Positions 1 to 7,593 of a stretch of 15,781 nucleotides of DNA are shown here, one piece after another; within the stretch, counting starts at the first letter, position 1, and each line of letters starts with the position of its first letter. The notes under the pieces were generated by a model that was given only the letters and a program-made list of their open reading frames with translations, searched no databases and had not been told where the DNA came from. The stretch spans positions 1 to 15,781 of the forward strand of contig JAYUOV010000115.1 in NCBI GenBank assembly GCA_043760535.1, read 5' to 3'. This DNA is from JAZKFT01 sp043760535. GTDB lineage: Bacteria; Bacteroidota; Bacteroidia; Chitinophagales; Chitinophagaceae. The position numbers and the translations under genes were made by a program.

Positions 1-44
1 TGGAGTACCTTACTGAATGCCGTAATAATATCAATGCTTGCCAT
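1..44 (-). CDS. Possible 5' fragment of a repeat-encoded ORF
   Basis: Inside the left repeat copy, an ATG on the minus strand at 44-42 opens a frame running off the window and reading MASIDIITAFSKVL. The ATG lies 51 bases inside the repeat boundary, a distance common for an IS transposase start. The frame is also open upstream and reads through a KKCEICG stretch, so the true start is uncertain. Fourteen residues are too few to recognise a family. The identical frame is present at the right end of the window. Confidence 0.25.
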   Translation of the reverse strand, partial: MASIDIITAFSKVL

Positions 45-95
45 ACCGCAAATTTCACACTTTTTTTCACTTCCACTAATTTTGACGAAGAACCA
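1..95 (-). mobile_element. Partial insertion-sequence-like repeat end, left copy
   Basis: Bases 1-95 are the exact reverse complement of 15685-15779. Identity stops sharply at base 95, and the terminal sequence read on the minus strand begins TGGTTCTTCGTCAAAATTAG. The sharp inner boundary, the AT-rich flank and identity running to the window edge suggest one end of a multicopy element that continues to the left. The start is loosely reminiscent of ISL3-type ends, but that is memory, not a search. The boundary abuts the T-tract of the terminator of the neighbouring dehydrogenase. The nine bases just inside (96-104, AAAAAATTA) also occur just inside the right copy. It could be an IS, a MITE or another repeat; the family is unassigned. 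Confidence 0.6.
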
Positions 96-127
96 AAAAA
101 ATTAACATTATTAAAGTAATGTTAATT
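96..127 (-). terminator. Rho-independent terminator of the Ldh2-family gene
   Basis: A perfect 11-bp stem (100-110 with 117-127, core ATTAACATTA/TAATGTTAAT) with a 6-nt loop lies 58 bases beyond the dehydrogenase stop codon. On the minus strand it is followed by a T run (100-96, then the repeat end). The stem is AT-rich, so it may be a modest terminator. The T-tract is also the position where the left repeat copy begins. Confidence 0.55.
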
Positions 128-184
128 ATTCAGTAATTTATTTATTGAGTAGTAATATTATAAGAATTACTCAAGTTCACCTAT

Positions 185-1261
185 TTACAACCCCACCCCA
201 AACCTTTCTCCCAAACCCGCCAAATCTGCTATAACCTGCTCCAGCAGCGGAATACCGTCTTTCATTCTAATAGCTTCCATCTCTCTTTCTGGGTCTCCGG
301 GAATTAGTACTTTTTCGTGGCCGGCAATGGGTGTAGCTGTTCTAAAGCGTTGAATCCAATGATCCATGTGGTGCTTAAAATCGGCTGCGGTTCTAAAGGC
401 ATCTATCCGCATGGCACCAAAAAAATGGCCAATGCCTTTTCCCGGCTGATTCTCTGGCATGGGCACATAGGCAGGAAATGGCGGTACCCATGGGCCATAA
501 TTGGCACCGCTTAAAATAGCACTAAAAATATCTACCACACTGCCTAAAGCATAACCTTTATGACTGCCATGTTCCCAGTCGCCGCCGAGGGGTAACAAGG
601 CACCGCCCTGCTTTAAAATATTGGCATCATTGGTAGGTTCACCGTCTTTGGTTTGTACCCAGCCATCCGGCGTATGCAGTTTTTTCCGTTGTAAAATTTC
701 CAGCTTACCGTTGGCGGCTGTAGTAGTGGCAAGGTCTGCCACAAATGGAGGCTCTTTACATGCAGGTATGGCCACGCAAATAGGATTGGTGCCCAGCATT
801 TTTTCAGTGCTGAAAGTAGGTGCTACCAATGCACTTGCATTGGTCATGCTAATCCCAATCATATCATGCTCTAGGCACATCATACTATGGTAACCGGCTA
901 TGCCAAAATGATTGCTGTTACTAACACTTACCCAACCGGTACCGCAGGTTTTTGCCCTATCTATAGCCACTTGCATGGCAAACGGCGCCACTACCAAACC
1001 AAGGCCGCTGTCGCCATCCACTACCGCCGTACTTGGGCTTTCGTGTATAATTTTTACCTCTGGTGCTGCGTTTACCCGTTTGGCTTCCCACAGGCGTACA
1101 TAGCCGCTTAGCCGGGCTATACCGTGGCTGTCTATACCTCTAACATCGGCACTCAGCAGTACTTTGGTGGCAGTGGTAGCATCATTTTCGCTGCAACCAA
1201 TGGCTCTAAAAATACTGTGCGTAAAAGTATATAATTGGTCGTAAGTGTAGGTGGCTTGCAT
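185..1261 (-). CDS. Ldh2-family NAD(P)-dependent malate/lactate-type dehydrogenase
   Basis: The 358-residue protein belongs to the malate/L-lactate/ureidoglycolate dehydrogenase (Ldh2) family, cytosolic enzymes that interconvert 2-hydroxy acids and 2-oxo acids with NAD(P)H. Family landmarks are RGIDSHG at 41-47 (H46 is the usual catalytic histidine), NSNHFG at 115-120, GTNP at 157-160, the DLATT segment at 176-180 and HKGYALG at 234-240. The length is normal for the family and there is no signal peptide. Ldh2 enzymes differ in substrate (malate, lactate, ureidoglycolate, sulfolactate, 2,3-diketogulonate), and nothing nearby selects among these, so no gene name is given. It is monocistronic: 181 bp separate its ATG from the next minus-strand gene, which has its own terminator. 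No clear Bacteroidota promoter box was found upstream. Confidence 0.9.
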   Translation of the reverse strand: MQATYTYDQLYTFTHSIFRAIGCSENDATTATKVLLSADVRGIDSHGIARLSGYVRLWEAKRVNAAPEVKIIHESPSTAVVDGDSGLGLVVAPFAMQVAIDRAKTCGTGWVSVSNSNHFGIAGYHSMMCLEHDMIGISMTNASALVAPTFSTEKMLGTNPICVAIPACKEPPFVADLATTTAANGKLEILQRKKLHTPDGWVQTKDGEPTNDANILKQGGALLPLGGDWEHGSHKGYALGSVVDIFSAILSGANYGPWVPPFPAYVPMPENQPGKGIGHFFGAMRIDAFRTAADFKHHMDHWIQRFRTATPIAGHEKVLIPGDPEREMEAIRMKDGIPLLEQVIADLAGLGERFGVGL

Positions 1262-1376
1262 TGTTGTTTGAACTATTATTAATGAGACATTATTTTCTAA
1301 ACCTTGATTATTGCAAGATTAAACAGATTGGGCAGATACTTTTTTAATCTTCTTTGAAATTTATCTTAATAAAAAC

Positions 1377-1411
1377 AATTAAGGCCGATTACTCCGTAAT
1401 CAGCCTTAATT
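1377..1411 (-). terminator. Terminator downstream of the FKBP gene
   Basis: Arms 1377-1392 and 1396-1411 pair over 16 positions with one mismatch (AATTAAGGCCGATTAC against GTAATCAGCCTTAATT, loop TCC). On the minus strand the stem is followed by the T-rich stretch TTGTTTTTATT. It lies 32 bases past the FKBP stop, separating that gene from the dehydrogenase downstream. Confidence 0.8.
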
Positions 1412-1442
1412 CAATTCAATCTTGTATTAATCATGGTTTGTT

Positions 1443-1895
1443 TTACGGCATTATTATCAGCGACTTTGGCTCAATCTCCATAATCTCCACATCAAACACC
1501 AACTCTTTACCAGCCAAAAAATGGTTGGCATCCAGCATAATCACTTCTTCTTTTACTTCGGCCACAACTACTTGCAATGGCTGATTTTGATCGTTGGTTA
1601 AAGTAAGCTGCTGACCCACTTCCAGCACCATATCGGCAGGCACATTTTCTTTAGGAAAGTCGAAAACATTCTGCACATCCCACTCGCCATAACCTTCGGA
1701 CGGCGTTACTGTAATCACTTTTTTATGTCCCACAGCCATACCTTCCACACCTTTGTCAAAACCCGGAATCATCATACCGGCACCCACTTCAAATTCCAAT
1801 GGTGCACGGCCTGCACTGCTATCAAATTGTTCGCCGCTAGCTAATTTACCGGTGTAATGCACCTTTACGGTATCGCCTTTTTTTACTGTTGACAT
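1443..1895 (-). CDS. FKBP-type peptidyl-prolyl isomerase, SlyD-like
   Basis: The 150-residue protein is a cytosolic FKBP-type peptidyl-prolyl cis-trans isomerase with the SlyD/FkpB two-domain layout. FKBP-fold motifs are VHYTG at 12-16, FDSS at 24-27, IPGFDKGVEGM at 43-53 and PSEGYGE at 65-71. An insert-in-flap chaperone segment spans about 75-120, and the fold closes with DANHFLAGKELVFDVEI at 122-138. It lacks the His/Cys-rich metal-binding tail of enterobacterial SlyD, as most relatives outside that group do. It has no signal peptide. It is predicted to speed proline isomerisation and hold folding intermediates. It is transcribed alone, divergent from the DUF1343 gene, with a strong terminator after it. 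The family is certain; equivalence to slyD is less so. Confidence 0.92.
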   Translation of the reverse strand: MSTVKKGDTVKVHYTGKLASGEQFDSSAGRAPLEFEVGAGMMIPGFDKGVEGMAVGHKKVITVTPSEGYGEWDVQNVFDFPKENVPADMVLEVGQQLTLTNDQNQPLQVVVAEVKEEVIMLDANHFLAGKELVFDVEIMEIEPKSLIIMP

Positions 1896-2187
1896 CGTTA
1901 CTATGTTTTTTTTATTTTATCAATATTTTTAATTGCCCCGATTTTTTCGGGGTGAAACCAGCTAAGTACTATTATAAAGCGACATTGGCTAAGGTTGTAA
2001 ATCCAGATTATTTCCGGACTCCGTTCATCGGCAATGAATCTATTGGGCATCCCCACAACATCACCCAAAAACAAGTAAACAAAACTAGGCTTCGGGGCGA
2101 AAATAACAACCTGTTTTCAAACCCCACATTTTTTGATTTCCTTTTTAGAAAAATAGGCAGGACATTTACCTACAAATAAAACGACAC
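1896..2187. other. Divergent intergenic region (292 bp)
   Basis: This spacer separates the minus-strand FKBP gene from the plus-strand DUF1343 gene, so both promoters should lie in it. It holds one copy of the CCCCGA/TCGGGG palindrome at 1936-1952. I found no TAnnTTTG box on either strand in the expected positions. A 96-codon open frame crosses it but has no family-like composition and is not called. Confidence 0.6.
1934..1952. repeat. Small palindromic repeat, copy 1
   Basis: The 19-mer TGCCCCGATTTTTTCGGGG, with stem CCCCGA/TCGGGG and loop TTTTT, occurs here and identically at 3617-3635. It begins about 40 bases upstream of the FKBP start. It is not followed by a convincing T-tract on either strand, so it is described as a dispersed palindrome rather than a terminator. 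Confidence 0.7.
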
Positions 2188-3501
2188 ATGTCACAACGAA
2201 CCATCTTACTTATTCTAACACTTTTTGTTTGCAGTTTCTTTGTGGCCAAAGCGCAGCCCAAAAACGGTAAACTACAATCAGAAATAATTCATCAGAAATC
2301 AAAAATCCTTCCAGGTGCCCATCAAATAGCCGAGTACTTACCGATGCTAAAAGGCAAGCGGGTGGCTATTTTTGCTAACCAAACTTCTGCCATTGGGCAA
2401 GTTCATTTGGTAGATACTTTGCTTAAGTTAGGAATTAATATTGCAACCATATTCAGTCCAGAGCATGGCTTTAGAGGCGATGCCGATGCCGGCGAACATG
2501 TAAGCAGCAGTGTGGATAAAACCACCGGCATCCCTATTATTTCGCTGTACGGCGACCATAAAAAAGCCACCATCGAAGACCTTACCAATACCGACATCCT
2601 ACTTTTCGACCTGCAGGATGTAGGCCTCCGCTACTATACGTACATTAATAATGTGCAGGAATGTATGGAAAGTGCCATCGCTGCCAACAAGCCATTAATC
2701 ATACTCGACCGCCCCAACCCTAACGGTTTTTTTGTAGATGGCCCGGTTATGGAAGATGGTTTTCAAAGCGGCGTGGGCAAGCAAAGCGTACCCATTGTGT
2801 ATGGAATGACGATGGCCGAATACGCCAGTTTTTTATATGGTGAAAAACTGCTGGATAAAAAAATGTATCAATATACTGATGCCGCCGCCCCGCTAAAAGT
2901 AATGTTGGGTACTTATAATCCATTACAACTTACCATTATTAAATGCAAAAACTACGACCATAACAGCTACTACGAACCTCCAATAAAACCAAGCCCTAAC
3001 CTGCCCAACATGCAGAGTGTGCTGCTTTACACTTCTATTTGCTTTTTCGAAGGAACCGAAGTAAGCCTTGGCCGTGGCACAGAGAAACCTTTTCAAATTT
3101 ATGGAGCACCTTCTTTTCCCAATACATTGACTTACAATTTTACACCCGTAAGTACACCCGGTGCCAAAAATCCGCCATTGAAAGACAGGCTATGCTATGG
3201 GTACAACCTCAGTGATATTGCCATTGACATTACTAAAAAAGAAAACCAGCAAATTAACCTGAGCTATATTTTGAATGCCTATAAAATATACCCGAATAAA
3301 GACAGTTTTTTTCTGCGACCCAAAAAAGGCAACCCTGCCGGACCTGATTATTTTTTTAATAAACTGGCCGGCAACGAAAAGCTAATGTGGCAAATAATGA
3401 ATAGCGTAAGCGAAGCCGAAATAAGAAAAAGCTGGGAGCCAGGCATTACAGCATTTAAAAAAGTTAGAAAAAAGTATTTATTGTACAATGATTTTGAGTA
3501 A
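2188..3501 (+). CDS. Secreted DUF1343 / NamZ-like exo-N-acetylmuramidase
   Basis: The 437-residue protein belongs to DUF1343, the family of the B. subtilis exo-beta-N-acetylmuramidase NamZ (GH171), which removes MurNAc from the non-reducing ends of peptidoglycan fragments. Residues 1-22 form a signal peptide with a hydrophobic stretch at 6-20 and a likely cut at AKA-QP, so it should be periplasmic or exported. Conserved blocks are FANQTS at 62-67, SPEHGFRGDADAGE at 90-103 (E92 fits the proposed catalytic acid), DLQDVGLRYYTY at 141-152, LDRPNPNG at 173-180, VYGMTMAEY at 204-212, PSPNLP at 268-273 and EGTEVSLGRGTEKPF at 288-302. The full family length is present. The gene appears monocistronic. 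Its natural role here is probably cell-wall recycling or scavenging of foreign peptidoglycan, an inference from family alone. Confidence 0.88.
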   Translation: MSQRTILLILTLFVCSFFVAKAQPKNGKLQSEIIHQKSKILPGAHQIAEYLPMLKGKRVAIFANQTSAIGQVHLVDTLLKLGINIATIFSPEHGFRGDADAGEHVSSSVDKTTGIPIISLYGDHKKATIEDLTNTDILLFDLQDVGLRYYTYINNVQECMESAIAANKPLIILDRPNPNGFFVDGPVMEDGFQSGVGKQSVPIVYGMTMAEYASFLYGEKLLDKKMYQYTDAAAPLKVMLGTYNPLQLTIIKCKNYDHNSYYEPPIKPSPNLPNMQSVLLYTSICFFEGTEVSLGRGTEKPFQIYGAPSFPNTLTYNFTPVSTPGAKNPPLKDRLCYGYNLSDIAIDITKKENQQINLSYILNAYKIYPNKDSFFLRPKKGNPAGPDYFFNKLAGNEKLMWQIMNSVSEAEIRKSWEPGITAFKKVRKKYLLYNDFE

Positions 3502-3578
3502 GTAAAATGAATACGCTCCGGAAATAAACTATACAACTCAAGGTTTAAATTAGTGAATTACAATTAGCACTAGGCTTG

Positions 3579-3596
3579 CCCCGCAGCATTGCGGGG
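3579..3596. repeat. GC-rich hairpin after the DUF1343 gene
   Basis: CCCCGCA (3579-3585) pairs with TGCGGGG (3590-3596) around a 4-nt loop. It lies 78 bases after the DUF1343 stop. It has the same CCCCG...CGGGG frame as the palindromes at 1934, 3617 and 4724 but a different centre. There is no T-tract, so a terminator role is possible but not shown. Confidence 0.6.
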
Positions 3597-3616
3597 ATGA
3601 AATGGAAAGAACGGCC

Positions 3617-3635
3617 TGCCCCGATTTTTTCGGGG
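3617..3635. repeat. Small palindromic repeat, copy 2
   Basis: Identical over 19 bases to 1934-1952. It is followed by two more small inverted repeats: GATTTTAAAATC (3645-3656) and a CTGC-TTT-GCAG hairpin around 3656-3666. The octamer ACGGATTT also appears twice (3642-3649 and 3674-3681). The whole 259-bp spacer before the Rpn-type gene is thus built from short palindromes and repeats. Confidence 0.7.
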
Positions 3636-3760
3636 ATAAACACGGATTTTAAAATCTGCTTTGCAGAAAAAAAACGGATTTCACAATTCTCTGTTTTACC
3701 CCTTGCAAAGTATAACAGCACTTTTAAAGCAACGCTACTGTATTTAAATTTTTAACCGCG

Positions 3761-4687
3761 ATGATAAAAGACGATACTTTATGGAAAGGCATTTTAGAAA
3801 ACGTATTCGATGACTTTCTACGGTTCTTTTTTAAAGATGCAGATAAGCTTTTTGATATGGAAAGGGGGTTTCAGTTTTTGGATAAAGAACTGGAACAGTT
3901 ATTCCCTGTAGAAGAAAGCGAATCACCAAAATTTGTAGATAAGTTGGTAAAAGTTTTCACAAAAAAAGGCAAAGAAGCATGGCTGCTGGTACACATAGAA
4001 GTACAGGGATACAGTGATAAACATTTTGGGAAAAGGATGTTTACCTACTTCTACAGGATACTTGATAAGTATGATATGCCAATAACGGCATTTGCAATTT
4101 TTACAGATTCGCATAAAAATTTTCACCCAAAACTGTATGCATACGAACAGCTTGGTACAAAAAACATTTACCAGTTTAACACCTATAAAATACTGGAGCA
4201 GGATGAAGAAGCCCTAGCAAAGAACGAAAACCCATTTGCTATTGTAGTACTAACTGTGCTGCTAGCCATCAAAAAGAAAAAGATGGCCGATGAGGATTTA
4301 ATGACCCTGAAAATGCAAATATTCCGCAACTTACAACTCCGGAACATTAACGATCAAAAAATGCGAGGGCTGAAAACGTTCTTAAATTTATATGTACACT
4401 TTGCCAAACCAGAAAGTGTAGCTAAATTTGATGAAGCAATAAATACATTAACCGAAAATAAAAAAACCATGGGTATAGTAGAAATGGTGCTTGAAAGAGC
4501 CAAAAAACAGGGCATAAAACAAGGTATTGAAAAAGGTATTGAAAAAGGTATTGAAAAAACAATCAAAGAAAAAGACACACAATTTGTTACCATGATGTTA
4601 TTGGCAAACAGATTTACGATAAAGGAAATTGCAGGCTTTGCATCTGTTACAGAAGAATTTGTGGAAGCAATAAAAAAAACTTTATAA
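3761..4687 (+). CDS. Rpn-family PD-(D/E)XK nuclease (putative transposase)
   Basis: The 308-residue protein belongs to the Rpn family of recombination-promoting nucleases, often labelled PD-(D/E)XK nuclease family transposase. The nuclease core spans about 1-140; D60 (FVDKLVKV) and the E80-x-Q82 pair in HIEVQG (79-83) match the family's metal-site pattern. A basic and acidic helical region follows, then a KGIEKGIEKGIEK linker (251-266) written in three perfect 12-bp DNA repeats. A small helix-turn-helix-like end comes last (FTIKEIAGFASVTEEFVEAI, 285-304). Characterised relatives promote RecA-independent recombination and cut DNA; several Rpn loci have been linked to phage defence. It stands alone between palindrome-rich spacers with its own terminator, as an independent or mobile-derived gene would. 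The family call is firm; activity and role here are inference. Confidence 0.88.
   Translation: MIKDDTLWKGILENVFDDFLRFFFKDADKLFDMERGFQFLDKELEQLFPVEESESPKFVDKLVKVFTKKGKEAWLLVHIEVQGYSDKHFGKRMFTYFYRILDKYDMPITAFAIFTDSHKNFHPKLYAYEQLGTKNIYQFNTYKILEQDEEALAKNENPFAIVVLTVLLAIKKKKMADEDLMTLKMQIFRNLQLRNINDQKMRGLKTFLNLYVHFAKPESVAKFDEAINTLTENKKTMGIVEMVLERAKKQGIKQGIEKGIEKGIEKTIKEKDTQFVTMMLLANRFTIKEIAGFASVTEEFVEAIKKTL
4523..4558 (+). repeat. In-frame 12-bp tandem repeat (3 units)
   Basis: Three perfect units of GGTATTGAAAAA, encoding G-I-E-K each, follow a degenerate unit at 4511-4522 that encodes GIKQ. The unit is a multiple of three, so slippage would change linker length without breaking the frame of the Rpn-family nuclease. 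Confidence 0.95.
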
Positions 4688-4723
4688 CAACTATAAAATA
4701 TTTTCACTTAAAAACATTTCTTT

Positions 4724-4749
4724 CCCCGGTTTTTACCGGGGATTTTTTA
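4724..4749 (+). terminator. Terminator of the Rpn-family gene
   Basis: CCCCGGT (4724-4730) pairs with ACCGGGG (4735-4741) around TTTT, followed by ATTTTTTA. It lies 36 bases past the nuclease stop codon. It resembles the CCCC...GGGG palindromes elsewhere in the window but has a real T-tract. Confidence 0.82.
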
Positions 4750-4837
4750 TAAATGGCAATTGATACAACAAGCAAAACCATAACGCTCATTTTTAAAAAA
4801 TTCTAAAAAGATAATCCTCTAAAATTATTTTTATACA

Positions 4838-5779
4838 ATGCCAAACACCATCAACAAACAAACGAAAATAGTATTTATGGGTACGCCGGAATTTGCGGTG
4901 GCCAGCCTGAACGCCTTATTCGCAGCGGGTTTTAACATAGTAGGGGTAATTACAGCACCCGACAAACCGGGCGGCCGTGGTATGCAATTACAGCAAAGTG
5001 CAGTTAAGCAGTATGCAGTTGTAAAAGGACTGCACATTTTACAACCAGAGAAACTAAAAAACTCCGAATTTCTTTCCGAACTAAAAGCCCTTAAAGCAGA
5101 TGTTCAGATAGTAGTAGCCTTTAGAATGTTACCCGAATTGGTTTGGAATATGCCACCCATGGGTACCATTAACCTGCATGGCTCTTTACTGCCACAATAC
5201 AGGGGGGCAGCACCCATTAACTGGGCGGTAATAAACGGCGAACAAGAAACCGGCGTTACCACTTTTAAACTGCAACACGAAATAGATACCGGCAATATTT
5301 TGTTACAAGAAAGTTTTAAAATAGGTGATGATGAAAATGTGGGCCAGATACACGACCGGATGAAAGATATTGGAGCCCACCTGATTGTAAAAACAATAAA
5401 AGGCTTGGTGGCCAACACCATTACCGAAAAGCCACAACCGAGCAACAAAAATGGCCAATTAAAACACGCCCCAAAAATTTTTACCGAAACCTGTACAATA
5501 GACTGGGCTAACGATTGCAACAGTATTTATAACCTAATTCGTGGCCTTAGCCCCTACCCAGCTGCCTTTTGTTTTTTGGATGAAAAAAAGTTAAAAGTAT
5601 TTGCTGCCGTTAAAGAAATATCTGCCCATCAGCATACAAAGGGAGCACATTTTACCGATGGTAAAACATTTTTAAAATACGCCAATGCCAATGGTTTTAT
5701 ACACATAACCGACTTGCAACTAGAAGGTAAGAAGCGTATGAAAATAGAAGACTTTTTAAGAGGCTATCGTTTCGCTTAA
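4838..5779 (+). CDS. fmt: Methionyl-tRNA formyltransferase
   Basis: Fmt transfers a formyl group from 10-formyl-tetrahydrofolate to Met-tRNAfMet for translation initiation. The 313-residue length is typical. The N-terminal formyltransferase domain starts with IVFMGTPEFA (11-20), then the PDKPGGRG loop (41-48). The catalytic block NLHGSLLPQYRG (112-123) provides N112 and H114, and D150 sits in the EIDTG motif, matching E. coli N108/H110/D146. The C-terminal tRNA-binding domain begins near residue 205 and includes IRGLSPYPAAF. The start at 4838 leaves ten residues before the first beta strand, as usual. No def gene lies beside it, although fmt often pairs with def in other bacteria. It converges on the M14 peptidase gene with only 19 bp between stops and no obvious terminator there. 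Confidence 0.97.
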   Translation: MPNTINKQTKIVFMGTPEFAVASLNALFAAGFNIVGVITAPDKPGGRGMQLQQSAVKQYAVVKGLHILQPEKLKNSEFLSELKALKADVQIVVAFRMLPELVWNMPPMGTINLHGSLLPQYRGAAPINWAVINGEQETGVTTFKLQHEIDTGNILLQESFKIGDDENVGQIHDRMKDIGAHLIVKTIKGLVANTITEKPQPSNKNGQLKHAPKIFTETCTIDWANDCNSIYNLIRGLSPYPAAFCFLDEKKLKVFAAVKEISAHQHTKGAHFTDGKTFLKYANANGFIHITDLQLEGKKRMKIEDFLRGYRFA

Positions 5780-5798
5780 AAAGCAAAAAAATGCAATC

Positions 5799-7526
5799 TT
5801 AGTTAACCACTCTGAAAACCGGATACCGCAAATGCACGGCTTCGTAGTAAGTGGAATGCTTGTAAACCCAGTTTAATTGAGCAGAAGCATTCGCCGCAAA
5901 TGCAGCATCAGCCTGCTTTCTTTGCTCCAGTTCTTTTTTAAGATTGGGATTATTCAGTAATATTTCCGCAGCTACATCTTCCCAGCGGTAATCGCTATAG
6001 CCTTCTTTTTGTTGCAAAATGGCATCGAAAAAATTCCATGCAAAAAAGCTGTCATCGCCGTTAGGTTCCAGCATTTCTGCTAAGTAGCGATTGGCTCTTT
6101 GGTTCATGGTTACTACATAATCACCTTTCAAAAAAAGAACTGATTGTAGCATTGTGCTAAGCTTTACATCGGTATTCCGATGGTGCTTTTCATACGCCCT
6201 TGGCGAAGCTTTGTAATCGTCTATATGGTAAGCCACTACTTCAATTGTTGTGTCACGGTCCAGCTTTTTCATGGTTACATTATTGATTTTAAGTAAATCA
6301 ATAACTGCATACCAACCCTGCGGAATAATGTAAGCTTTAGGTGCATCAACAAATTGCTTACCAGTAAACTTGTTAAAGAATTTCACCTCTTTTACAAATG
6401 GTTTACTGCGGTTATAGTACATTTTTTTAAGGCCAGTTACATCGCTCGTTTTAAAAGCCTGCTCGTAGCCCATATAACTAACCAATCCGCTGCTCAATGT
6501 ATCTACAGCCCAACTTAACGAAAAAACCTGCTGGCTCATCACATCCTTTATGGCTTTAGCCCTTACAGCTTTTAGTGCTGTCGATTTTTTAGAAGCCTCT
6601 TCCATAAGTGTTTGCATAAAAGCATAAGTACTTAACACACGTTTTTTAAAAGGCTTTAGCATGTGCGTTTCTGGTACAAAACCAATGCATTGCCATAAGG
6701 CCGCATAACCGCTACTGTAGCGGGGCGGATCGTAAAACTGTTCCATACCTTGCTCTGGGCTTGCAGTTTCAAAATTAACATACGGAAACATATCCCAGCT
6801 TTTTGCCTTCATGCGCTGGTACAATGCTGGCTCAAAGGTGCTGCGAAGCCATTCCCCAAGTTCGCCACCTAATTTATCGTACTGCGTAGTGAGCATGGTT
6901 ATCGTATGCTGATAATCGGCTCCATCGCTCACATGGTTATCTATTAAAATATCGGGGTTTAGCAGGTGAAATATCTGTGCAAAAGATTTGGCTTCTTTGC
7001 TATCGTTTTTTGTAAAATCTCTGTTCAAATCCAGGTTTTGGCTATTGCCACGAAAGCCGTATTCCGTAGGGCCATTTTGGTTAGCCCGGCTGGTAGTTCC
7101 CCGGTTAAGACAGCCACCAATATTATAAACCGGTATTACGCCAAACACCACATTTGCCGGGGCTTTTAGCTTACCCGTAGCCAAATCTCTCAAAAACATC
7201 ATACTTGCATCTATGCCATCGGGCTCTCCGGGATGAATGCCATTATTCACTAGCACTACCACTTTTCCTTGCCTTTGCCATGCATTGGCATCAAACTTGC
7301 CATCGGCCGAAAACAGAACAAGGTGCAGGTTATATCCGGCATCAGAAGGCCCCATTTCCTTCAAAAGAATTTTATTACTGGCTCTATCTAACTTTTTGTA
7401 AAAATTAATGGCTTCAAAATAAGTAACGGTTTCAAGGCCATTGCTATTTTCGAAACGGGTTTGCAATGGCTGTGCAAAACCAATAGTGGCCATACATAAA
7501 ATAATGGCGGTTAGTTGATGCTTCAT
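5799..7526 (-). CDS. Secreted M14-family zinc carboxypeptidase-like protein
   Basis: The 575-residue protein has a signal peptide (1-18, cut near GFA-QP) followed by an M14 metallocarboxypeptidase domain from about 35 to 320. Zinc-ligand candidates are H98 and E101 in IHPGE and H198 in DNHVSDGADYQHT. NLDLNRDF at 164-171 is the usual substrate-binding Arg segment, and E286 in VPETHML is placed as the catalytic glutamate. The last 250 residues resemble no domain I can name. M14 enzymes of this type cut C-terminal residues from peptides or act on cell-wall peptides; the substrate is unknown. It should act in the periplasm or outside. Its ATG is only 16 bases past the rpsT terminator hairpin, and no promoter box is visible between them, so its transcription may depend on read-through from rpsT. 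Confidence 0.88.
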   Translation of the reverse strand: MKHQLTAIILCMATIGFAQPLQTRFENSNGLETVTYFEAINFYKKLDRASNKILLKEMGPSDAGYNLHLVLFSADGKFDANAWQRQGKVVVLVNNGIHPGEPDGIDASMMFLRDLATGKLKAPANVVFGVIPVYNIGGCLNRGTTSRANQNGPTEYGFRGNSQNLDLNRDFTKNDSKEAKSFAQIFHLLNPDILIDNHVSDGADYQHTITMLTTQYDKLGGELGEWLRSTFEPALYQRMKAKSWDMFPYVNFETASPEQGMEQFYDPPRYSSGYAALWQCIGFVPETHMLKPFKKRVLSTYAFMQTLMEEASKKSTALKAVRAKAIKDVMSQQVFSLSWAVDTLSSGLVSYMGYEQAFKTSDVTGLKKMYYNRSKPFVKEVKFFNKFTGKQFVDAPKAYIIPQGWYAVIDLLKINNVTMKKLDRDTTIEVVAYHIDDYKASPRAYEKHHRNTDVKLSTMLQSVLFLKGDYVVTMNQRANRYLAEMLEPNGDDSFFAWNFFDAILQQKEGYSDYRWEDVAAEILLNNPNLKKELEQRKQADAAFAANASAQLNWVYKHSTYYEAVHLRYPVFRVVN

Positions 7527-7535
7527 ACGGTAAAA

Positions 7536-7566
7536 ATAGAAAAAGCCCCGAAGTGTATCGGGGCTT
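7536..7566 (-). terminator. Terminator of rpsT
   Basis: AAGCCCCGA (7543-7551) pairs with TCGGGGCTT (7558-7566) around a 6-nt loop, followed on the minus strand by TTTCTATTTTT. The GC-rich 9-bp stem plus T-rich tail 28 bases after the rpsT stop is a classic intrinsic terminator. Confidence 0.9.
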
Positions 7567-7593
7567 GAAATTATGTGGATGAAAATACCAAAC

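Noticed and set aside
1889..2179. A 96-codon plus-strand open frame in the FKBP-DUF1343 spacer
   Set aside because: Its composition is not protein-like, it has no recognisable motif, it overlaps the FKBP start and contains the palindromic repeat.
3761..4687. Multi-gene phage-defence island around the Rpn-type nuclease
   Set aside because: The neighbours are housekeeping or unrelated enzymes with separate terminators; a single Rpn gene does not support an island.
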